From the NCBI RefSeq assembly GCF_021864465.1, contig NZ_JAKKUV010000003.1, positions 225,646 through 289,645 on the forward strand: DNA of 64,000 nucleotides. The letters run 5' to 3'. Under the pieces are notes generated by a model. The model was not told where the DNA came from. It was given only the letters and a program-made list of their open reading frames with translations, and ran no database searches. The position numbers were made by a program, and so were the translations under genes. Positions 58,641 to 64,000 of the stretch are shown here, in pieces (within the stretch, counting starts at the first letter, position 1; each line of letters starts with the position of its first letter). Source of the stretch: Hyphobacterium sp. SN044. GTDB taxonomy: Bacteria > Pseudomonadota > Alphaproteobacteria > Caulobacterales > Maricaulaceae.

Positions 58641-59383
58641 GCGGTTTCGAGACCAAGCCGGGCGTGCGCATCCCGACGCAGAAGGATCACCTTCCGAAAC
58701 GCTTCTACAAGACGGCGGGAGTGGCCGAAGGCGAGGGCGGTCACGCCGTGACGCTGGACGGGCGGCCCGTGCGCACGCCCATGAAGCGCCCGCTGGCCTT
58801 CCCGACGGCCGCGCTGGCCGCCGATGTCGCCGCGGAATGGGAGGCGCAGGCCGAACGGATCAATCCCGTCACCATGCCGCTGACGCGTCTGGCGCACGGG
58901 GCGCTTGATGCCGTGCCGGGCAACCGGGATGCCGTCATTGCGGAAGTGCTGAAATACGCTGGTACCGATCTGACGCGGCATCGCGCCGAAGAGCCTGCGG
59001 ACCTTGCGGTGCGCCAGGCGCGCGCCTGGGACCCGGCACTGCGCTTTGCGGAGGAGACGCTGGGCGCACACCTGCCGGCGGTGACGGGCATCCTGCCCGC
59101 CGCGACGTCTCCGGCGGCGCTCGCGGCGCTGAAGGATCAGGCCGACGGTTACGATGACTGGCGGCTCGCCGTGCTGGGCCATGCCACAGCGGTGACGACC
59201 TCGGCCGTGCTGGCCTTCATGCTGTGCGAGGGCGTGCTGTCGGGCGAGGAGATCTTCGCAGCAAGCCGTGTCGACGAGACCTGGCAGGCCGAACACTGGG
59301 GCGAGGACAGCGAGGCGGCCGAACGCGCCGAGGTGCTGCGCACCGAACTCGTGGCCTGCGCGCGACTTCTCGCCGCGCTTTGA
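58637..59383 (+). CDS. ATP12-family F1-ATPase assembly chaperone
   Basis: The 248-residue product matches alphaproteobacterial ATP12: KRFYKTAGV, GHAVTLDGRPVRTPMKRPLAFPT, AEWEAQAERINPVTMPLTRLAHGA and DLTRHRAEEPADLAVRQARAWDP. In mitochondria ATP12 chaperones the F1 alpha subunit. Its presence is typical of alphaproteobacteria, the ancestors of mitochondria. It overlaps the HAD gene by ATGA. Confidence 0.93.
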   Translation: MSGFETKPGVRIPTQKDHLPKRFYKTAGVAEGEGGHAVTLDGRPVRTPMKRPLAFPTAALAADVAAEWEAQAERINPVTMPLTRLAHGALDAVPGNRDAVIAEVLKYAGTDLTRHRAEEPADLAVRQARAWDPALRFAEETLGAHLPAVTGILPAATSPAALAALKDQADGYDDWRLAVLGHATAVTTSAVLAFMLCEGVLSGEEIFAASRVDETWQAEHWGEDSEAAERAEVLRTELVACARLLAAL

Positions 59384-59433
59384 CGCGGGGCTGCAAGCGG
59401 GTATTGAGTCTGCGGACTTCAAGGGAGGCCGAG

Positions 59434-60078
59434 ATGGCCAAGACCGGACCGGGCGGCATGCTGGACTTCGATGCGCTGCGAAATGCCGACAAGCGCACCC
59501 AGCCCTTCAACTATTTCATCGCCACGGGCGCCGTCACAGAGGACGAGGCCGAGGCGGTGCGCGGTGACTATCCCGCGATCAACAAGCCGGGCTATCTGCC
59601 GCTGTCGAAGCTGGAGGCCTCCGGCGCGTTCAAGCGACTGACCGACGATCTGAACAGTGCGGAACTGGCCGAGGTCCTGACCGAGAAATTCGGTGTCGAT
59701 TTCACCGGCAAGCCGCGCATGATCACCGTGCGCCGCCTGTCGCAGAAGTCCGACGGGCCGATCCACAACGATTCCAAGTCGAAAATCCTGACCATGCTGA
59801 TCTATCTCAACAAGGAGTGGGACGGCACGGGCGCGGGGTGCATCCGCGCGCTCAACGGTCCGGACGATTTCGACGATTTCGCCGACGAGGTGCCGCCGCT
59901 GTCGGGCTATGTCTTCGCCTTCCTGCGCGACGAGAATTCCTGGCACGGCCATCTTCCTTACGAGGGCGAGCGCTATGTCATCCAGACCACCTTCCTGACG
60001 AGCCAGGAAGAGCTCGACCGCAAGGAAAACCGCGGCGGGTTGCAGTATTTCCTGAAGAAGCTGAACCCGTTTCAGTAG
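59434..60078 (+). CDS. 2-oxoglutarate/Fe(II) oxygenase
   Basis: The 214-residue product has a jelly-roll dioxygenase core with iron ligands H111 and D113 (IHNDSKSK), a second histidine (H171 or H173 in SWHGHLP) and R180 for 2-oxoglutarate. It resembles uncharacterised prolyl-4-hydroxylase-like enzymes of about 210 residues found in alphaproteobacteria. ATG 59434 follows AGGGAGG; the frame stays open upstream but overlaps ATP12. The substrate is unknown. Confidence 0.82.
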   Translation: MAKTGPGGMLDFDALRNADKRTQPFNYFIATGAVTEDEAEAVRGDYPAINKPGYLPLSKLEASGAFKRLTDDLNSAELAEVLTEKFGVDFTGKPRMITVRRLSQKSDGPIHNDSKSKILTMLIYLNKEWDGTGAGCIRALNGPDDFDDFADEVPPLSGYVFAFLRDENSWHGHLPYEGERYVIQTTFLTSQEELDRKENRGGLQYFLKKLNPFQ

Positions 60079-60086
60079 TTTACGTT

Positions 60087-60155
60087 CGTCATTCCGGCGA
60101 AAGTCGGAATCCAGATTGTGCGTCGTTCTGGATCCCGACTTTCGTCGGGATGACG
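60087..60155. repeat. 69-bp palindromic element (copy 1)
   Basis: Two 29-base arms (CGTCATTCCGGCGAAAGTC... and its near-exact inverse ...GACTTTCGTCGGGATGACG) flank an 11-base loop. It is of the same type as the copy at 63053. Such elements often read VIPAEAGIQ in translation and are scattered in proteobacterial genomes. It abuts the GIY-YIG gene by one base. Confidence 0.85.
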
Positions 60156-60156
60156 C

Positions 60157-60447
60157 TCATATGGATAGGTCAGCATACAAATCGCGCCATTCCGGATTGG
60201 CTTTCTCGATCAGTTCGATTTTCCAGGCGCGCCTCCACTCCTTGATCTGTTTCTCGCGTGTGATGGCGTTCTCCATCGTGTGGTGTGCTTCGAACCAGAC
60301 GAGCGTGCGGACCTTGTAGCGCGCGGTGAAGCGCGAGCCCTGACCGTTCTTGTGCTGCCAGACGCGGCCGATCAGTCCACTGGTCACGCCGACATAGAGC
60401 GTGCCGTTCCGTCGGCTTGCGAGAACGTAGACGCAAGGCTGTTTCAT
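60157..60447 (-). CDS. Single-domain GIY-YIG nuclease
   Basis: The 96-residue product starts MKQPCVYVLASRRNGTLYVG with CVYVL and LYVGVT as the GIY and YIG equivalents, R55-type arginine region (GLIGRVWQHKNG), HHTMENAITREKQIKEW with the catalytic glutamate. It is the common UPF0213/YhbQ-like endonuclease; its biological target is unknown. The gene is bounded by palindromic elements on both sides (60087-60155 and 60460 onward). The true start is taken as ATG 60447; the longer frame translates the repeat. Confidence 0.88.
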   Translation of the reverse strand: MKQPCVYVLASRRNGTLYVGVTSGLIGRVWQHKNGQGSRFTARYKVRTLVWFEAHHTMENAITREKQIKEWRRAWKIELIEKANPEWRDLYADLSI

Positions 60448-60459
60448 TCCTGGGTTGTA

Positions 60460-60535
60460 CTGGATTCCGGCTTCCGCCGGAATGACGTTTGCGCGTCCGC
60501 CAGAATGACGGCGATGGGGAAGCCGGAATGACACT
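60460..60535. repeat. Palindromic half-element plus degenerate unit
   Basis: 60460-60487 (CTGGATTCCGGCTTCCGCCG to AATGACG) matches the right arm of the 69-bp palindromes, followed by a decayed second copy with CGCCAGAATGACGG and AAGCCGGAATGAC. It lies 12 bases upstream of the GIY-YIG start. Confidence 0.75.
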
Positions 60536-60620
60536 CCCCAAACGCACCGGAAAATTGCCCCGCCGCCCCTCCCGGTGCTAACTGGCGTGAAAGCCGGAAA
60601 CGCAGGGGCGACACGATCCG

Positions 60621-62153
60621 ATGAAAGACATTCTCGAAGAGCTGGAACAGCGGCGCGAGCGCGCCCGGTTGGGCGGCGGCGCGGATCGCATCGCCAAGCA
60701 GCACGAGAAGGGCAAGCTGTCCGCGCGCGAGCGGATCACGCTCCTGCTCGACGAGAACAGCTTCGAGGAATGGGACATGTTCGTGGAGCACCGCTGCACG
60801 GACTTCGGCATGGCGGGCAAGACGATTCCCGGCGACGGCGTCGTCACCGGCCACGGCACGATCAATGGCCGCCTCGTCTATGTCTTCTCGAAGGATTTCA
60901 CCGTGTTCGGCGGCTCGCTTTCGGAGACGCACGCCCAGAAGATCGTGAAGGTGCAGAAGGCTGCTGTGCAGAACGGCGCGCCGATCATCGGCATTTTCGA
61001 CGCGGGCGGGGCGCGCATCCAGGAGGGCGTCGCCTCGCTGGGCGGTTATGCCGACATCTTCCTGCAGAACACGCTGGCCTCCGGCGTGGTGCCGCAGATC
61101 TCGGTCATCATGGGGCCGTGCGCGGGCGGGGACGTCTACTCCCCGGCGATCACCGACTTCATCTTCATGGTCCGCGACACGTCCTACATGTATGTCACCG
61201 GCCCGGACGTGGTGAAGACCGTCACCAATGAGGAGGTGACGCATGAGGAATTGGGCGGGGCATCGGTCCACGCCAGGAAGTCGGGCGTCGTCGACGGTTC
61301 GTTCGAGAACGATCTCGAAGCGCTCGTGCAGATGCGCCGCCTGATCGATTTCCTGCCGCTGTCGAACCGGGAAACCCCGCCGACGCGGCCGGTCTATGAC
61401 CATCCGGACCGGTCCGAACCCAGCCTCGACACGCTGGTGCCGAACAATCCGAACAAGCCCTATGACATCAAGGAGCTGATCGAGAAGGTGGCCGACGAGG
61501 GCGACTTCTTCGAGATCAGCCCGGAATTCGGCAAGAATATCGTCGTCGGTTTCGGGCGGCTGGAAGGCCAGCCGGTCGGCTTCGTCGCGAACCAGCCGAT
61601 GAGCCTCGCCGGCGTGCTCGACATCGACGCCAGCCGCAAGGCGGCGCGCTTCGTGCGCTTCTGCGACGCCTTCAACATCCCGATCGTCACCTTCGTGGAC
61701 GTGCCCGGCTTCCTGCCCGGCACGAAGCAGGAATATGGCGGCCTGATCAAGCACGGCGCGAAACTGCTGTTCGCCTATGCCGAAGCGACGGTGCCGAAGC
61801 TGACCGTGATCACGCGCAAGGCCTATGGCGGCGCGTATGACGTGATGAGCTCAAAACATCTGCGCGGCGACGTAAACTATGCCTGGCCGACAGCGGAAAT
61901 CGCGGTGATGGGCGCGAAGGGGGCCGCGGAGATCATCTTCCGCGCCGACGCGAATGATCCGGAAAAGATGGCCGAGCACGCGAAGAATTACGAAGCCCGC
62001 TTCGCCAACCCCTTCGTGGCGGCGGGCCGGGGCTATATCGACGACGTCATCCAGCCGCGCAATACGCGCCGCCGCCTGATCCGCGCGCTGCGCACGCTGA
62101 AGCACAAGAAGGCGTCGAACCCCTGGAAGAAGCACGACAATATTCCGTTGTGA
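60621..62153 (+). CDS. pccB: Propionyl-CoA carboxylase beta subunit
   Basis: The 510-residue carboxyltransferase moves CO2 from biotin to propionyl-CoA. It has the crotonase-like halves with [33 protein letters not shown], the [13 protein letters not shown] and [23 protein letters not shown] oxyanion/acyl-CoA regions, and [18 protein letters not shown]. Length and wording fit PccB rather than AccD. The alpha subunit (biotin carboxylase) is not in this window. The pathway leads through methylmalonyl-CoA to succinate. Confidence 0.93.
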   Translation: MKDILEELEQRRERARLGGGADRIAKQHEKGKLSARERITLLLDENSFEEWDMFVEHRCTDFGMAGKTIPGDGVVTGHGTINGRLVYVFSKDFTVFGGSLSETHAQKIVKVQKAAVQNGAPIIGIFDAGGARIQEGVASLGGYADIFLQNTLASGVVPQISVIMGPCAGGDVYSPAITDFIFMVRDTSYMYVTGPDVVKTVTNEEVTHEELGGASVHARKSGVVDGSFENDLEALVQMRRLIDFLPLSNRETPPTRPVYDHPDRSEPSLDTLVPNNPNKPYDIKELIEKVADEGDFFEISPEFGKNIVVGFGRLEGQPVGFVANQPMSLAGVLDIDASRKAARFVRFCDAFNIPIVTFVDVPGFLPGTKQEYGGLIKHGAKLLFAYAEATVPKLTVITRKAYGGAYDVMSSKHLRGDVNYAWPTAEIAVMGAKGAAEIIFRADANDPEKMAEHAKNYEARFANPFVAAGRGYIDDVIQPRNTRRRLIRALRTLKHKKASNPWKKHDNIPL

Positions 62154-62156
62154 GGA

Positions 62157-62972
62157 TCAGGCCGACCGTGGGTCGTTTGTCGCAGCAATCGTCGCCTCAA
62201 TAAGGATTGCGAAGAGGGTATCCGATACGCGTTCATACTCTGCCTGACGCTTGTCCGAGCCGACCCATTGATCGTTCCAACTCCCCATGCCGCCAAACGC
62301 CCAAGCGCGGGTGACGGCGGACAGGACTTCAGCCCGCTCGGGATGGATGTTCAGCCCGGCAAACGAGATCCCGTTTTCGGTCAAGCTGATCCGCCTTTGA
62401 AGCGTATCAAGCGCGGGTTGGAAGAAGTTGTCTGACCACATTTCAAGGCCGTTCGAGCGCGCGAATTTGATAATCCTATCAAGCGCCTCGATGAAGTTTT
62501 CGCGCGATATCGCAAGCTGCGGTGCGTCCGCGATGAAGTCCGCGGGTTCACCGGAAAATCCGTAGCGCCATCCGAGCATGTTGTTTTGCGGGCCGAAGTC
62601 AGGCTTCAGGTTGCACAACCAGACGAGCCGCTCTTCCCGCATCGAAGTCACGATGAACCAGGTGCCGCCACCCCCGACAAAACCGGCCGTCATACGACTG
62701 TGCCGTTCACTCTCCTTTGGATGGCGTGCATAGCTGATGTCGGCAAATGACATACCTTTCCCGATCAGCATTTCGAGCCATCGATCGAGCGCCTTCCTGG
62801 GCTCGCGATAGGGAAATTTCTCCGCGTCGTACTTCTTGCCGAACCTGAAATGGAGCTCGGTCAGCGCTTCCAAGCCGTGATTTCGGTCAACGCCATCAAC
62901 AACGTTCCTGCCTTGAGCAGCTTGCTGGGCGGCGATCGTCAAAAGGATGTTGAGGAGAAGTGTTCCGTTCAA
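62157..62972 (-). CDS. Hypothetical protein, unrecognised
   Basis: I do not recognise this product. The frame allows 271 residues from a TTG at 62972, without a clear Shine-Dalgarno, so the start is uncertain. A hydrophobic N-terminal stretch (about 4-16) might be a short signal or anchor. The body is mixed alpha/beta with GGGGTWFIVTSMREERLVWLCNLKPDFG, GWRYGFSGEPADF and WSDNFFQPALDTLQRRISL; the FxGLNIHPERAE segment might be a ligand loop. Base composition is lower in GC than neighbours. It converges on pccB with three bases between. It could be a transferred gene. Confidence 0.6.
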   Translation of the reverse strand: MNGTLLLNILLTIAAQQAAQGRNVVDGVDRNHGLEALTELHFRFGKKYDAEKFPYREPRKALDRWLEMLIGKGMSFADISYARHPKESERHSRMTAGFVGGGGTWFIVTSMREERLVWLCNLKPDFGPQNNMLGWRYGFSGEPADFIADAPQLAISRENFIEALDRIIKFARSNGLEMWSDNFFQPALDTLQRRISLTENGISFAGLNIHPERAEVLSAVTRAWAFGGMGSWNDQWVGSDKRQAEYERVSDTLFAILIEATIAATNDPRSA

Positions 62973-63052
62973 GGTTCGTACGCTGGAATCGAGAATTTGG
63001 TTCGAACCTAACCGTAGGACGAATTCGAGCGAAAAAACAAAGGTGAAACAAT

Positions 63053-63121
63053 CGTCACTCCCGCGCAGGCGGGAGTCCAGATTGAACGGTTCTCTGGATT
63101 CCGGCTTTCGCCGGAAAGACG
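63053..63121. repeat. 69-bp palindromic element (copy 2)
   Basis: Arms CGTCACTCCCGCGCAGGCGG... and ...CCGGCTTTCGCCGGAAAGACG around an 11-base loop; same length and layout as 60087-60155. It overlaps no gene but ends two bases before the DUF302 stop. Confidence 0.82.
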
Positions 63122-63122
63122 C

Positions 63123-63584
63123 CTATTCCTCCCCCGTCACTTCGCGGGCAAAGCCGTTGAGGGCTTCGGTGAACTGGTCGAGCGCGTCGCCGCGCGACAG
63201 GCCGTGGCGGGCGGCGATGGCGTCGGGGTCGGTATAGGCGAGCCAGACCTCGCCATCGTCTTCCCACACCAGCATGCGCACCGGAAGGTCGAGACCCGCC
63301 GTGCGGCGTTCCGCGATCAATGGCGTGCCGAGCGCGGGATTGCCGAAGATGATCAGGCCGGTCGGTTCCATCTCGACGCCGGCGGTTTCCGCGCCGGCGG
63401 CATGGTCGACCCGGGCGAAGATGCGCGCGCCGCGGCTTTCGGCCTCGGCCTCGATCCGGACGAGCGTCTCGCGCACGGAATACTCGCTTTCCAGCACGAT
63501 CACGCCTTCGGCCTGGGGCGCTGATGGCGTGCAGGCGGCGTGGGCGAGCGTGGCCGCACCGGCGGCGAGGACGAGATGTTTCAT
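63123..63584 (-). CDS. DUF302 lipoprotein-like periplasmic protein
   Basis: The 153-residue product has a short signal ending AHAAC (possible lipobox), then the DUF302 fold: VIVLESEYSVRETLVRIEAEAESRGARIFARVDHAAGAE, PTGLIIFGNPALGTPLI and MLVWEDDGEVWLAYTDPDAIAARHGL. DUF302 proteins are periplasmic and of unclear function, some near metal or redox genes. It is bounded by repeats on both sides. Confidence 0.85.
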   Translation of the reverse strand: MKHLVLAAGAATLAHAACTPSAPQAEGVIVLESEYSVRETLVRIEAEAESRGARIFARVDHAAGAETAGVEMEPTGLIIFGNPALGTPLIAERRTAGLDLPVRMLVWEDDGEVWLAYTDPDAIAARHGLSRGDALDQFTEALNGFAREVTGEE

Positions 63585-63638
63585 CGAGAGTCTCCCTTTG
63601 GATGGGAAAGCTTTCGTATGGGGGAGGGTTCCGCTGTC

Positions 63639-64000
63639 TCATTCCCTTCTCCCCTTTTGAAGGGGAGAAGGTGCCCGAAGGGCGGATGAGGGGTTCTGCT
63701 CCGGAACCGCGGATGGCGTATACACCCTCACCCCTGACCCCTCTCCCCCAAATGGGGGCGAGGGGAAGAAGTGCCGGGATTCCTGCGCAGGCGGGGATCC
63801 AGAATGCCTGGCGCTTTGGGTTTCTGCCTTCGCAGGAACCCCGGTTCTCTTCTCAGACGTCACCCCGGCGGAAGTGTTGTGTCCCGTGAGATTGTTGAGG
63901 CGCTGAGCGGGGCTTTCGTAATCGAGACATCGCAGGCGGGTCTGGTTGTAGTTTCGGACGAAGTCGAGGATGTAGCGGTTTCGCTCCTCGTGGGTGTCGA
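63639..64000 (-). CDS. IS481-type transposase, C-terminal part (reads out of the IS)
   Basis: The minus-strand frame from the window edge reads RYILDFVRNYNQTRLRCL then YESPAQRLNNLTGHNT, the integrase-core C-terminus of IS481-family (rve) transposases. The protein start lies beyond 64000. The family ends at about NLTGHNT, which here coincides with 63873-63875. The frame has no stop there and continues through palindromic repeat sequence to 63639, adding about 78 meaningless residues. Truncation of the IS end or use of a stop in the target is likely. Confidence 0.72.
   Translation of the reverse strand, partial: DTHEERNRYILDFVRNYNQTRLRCLDYESPAQRLNNLTGHNTSAGVTSEKRTGVPAKAETQSARHSGSPPAQESRHFFPSPPFGGEGSGVRVYTPSAVPEQNPSSALRAPSPLQKGRRE
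63646..63768. repeat. MITE-like interspersed repeat with two hairpins
   Basis: Outer hairpin CTTCTCCCC/GGGGAGAAG (63646-63670) and inner CCTCTCCCCC/GGGGGCGAGGGG (63740-63765) bracket the CACCCCTGACCCC segment. The ends CTTCTCCCC and GGGGAAG are inverted. This is a common noncoding repeat in proteobacterial genomes. No gene lies in it. Confidence 0.7.
63774..63844. repeat. Degenerate palindromic element (copy 3)
   Basis: CCGGGATTCCTGCGCAGGC and its imperfect inverse ending GCAGGAACCCCGG form an approximately 71-bp palindrome, diverged from the 69-bp family but with the same ATCCAGA boundary to the loop. Confidence 0.65.
63858..63874. repeat. Palindromic element left arm, cut by the IS
   Basis: CGTCACCCCGGCGGAAG matches the start of the palindromic arms (CGTCA.tCCgGCGaAAG) and stops exactly where the IS481-like end TGTTGTGTCC begins. 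Confidence 0.6.
63875..64000 (-). mobile_element. IS481-family insertion sequence, right end (incomplete)
   Basis: It begins TGTTGTGTCCCGTGAG at 63875, matching the TG...CA type terminus of IS481 members, and carries the end of the transposase on the minus strand. The other end lies outside the window. It interrupts a palindromic repeat. Confidence 0.65.

Noticed and set aside
63646-63870. CRISPR array suggested by repeated GGGG/CCCC-rich blocks
   Set aside because: The repeats are inverted hairpins of differing size with no regular spacers, and no cas genes are present in the window.

Overview
The window looks like chromosome of a free-living alphaproteobacterium, most likely the Caulobacterales/Hyphomonadales/Maricaulaceae area. 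The pointers are about 64% GC, two tuf genes, a short adenylate kinase without a zinc LID, an ATP12-type F1 assembly factor, a large Caulobacter-style TonB-dependent receptor, PccB and lipoprotein-type Do protease. Genus cannot be fixed from sequence reading alone.

Layout. 1-2.2 kb: a repetitive secreted protein, rlmB (minus strand), then tRNA-Tyr and tRNA-Gly. 2.2-7.4 kb: a three-gene minus-strand block that interrupts the usual tRNA-Gly/tuf neighbourhood. It encodes a two-TM protein with RCK/Rossmann folds and a RyR domain, an exported TPR array, and a TIR domain anchored by one TM helix to a cysteine-rich outer domain. 7.8-9.0 kb: first tuf. 9.4-12.4 kb: a TonB-dependent receptor, also interrupting the ancestral cluster. 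12.5-24.5 kb: tRNA-Trp-secE-nusG-rplKA-(L10 leader)-rplJL-rpoBC. 24.9-43.1 kb: the str, S10, spc and alpha operons run together without interruption (rpsL-rpsG-fusA-tuf, rpsJ to rpsQ, rplN to adk, rpsM to rplQ).

43.2-45.6 kb: an arsenic operon arsR-arsI-arsC-acr3 with overlapping start/stop codons and an operator over the -10. 45.6-48.9 kb: minus-strand accessory genes (DUF6653-like protein, nitronate monooxygenase-like enzyme, four-TM protein, GlxA-type regulator). 49.1-53.8 kb: Do-like protease lipoprotein, VOC protein and a secreted metzincin-type protease. 53.9-60.1 kb: a tightly packed plus-strand housekeeping run (rarA, PIG-L deacetylase, small membrane protein, crcB, rluC-like, HAD phosphatase, ATP12, 2OG oxygenase). 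60.1-64.0 kb: repeat-rich end with a GIY-YIG nuclease between palindromic elements, pccB, an orphan gene, a DUF302 protein and the end of an IS481-type insertion sequence.

The strongest candidate for an undescribed system is the RyR-channel/TPR/TIR block at 2.2-7.4 kb. Its parts suggest envelope-spanning sensing: an exported TPR protein, a TIR enzyme facing the cytosol, and a channel-like protein with a ligand-binding RyR module. That reading is inference from domains and gene order. All assignments come from reading the sequence; no database search was run.
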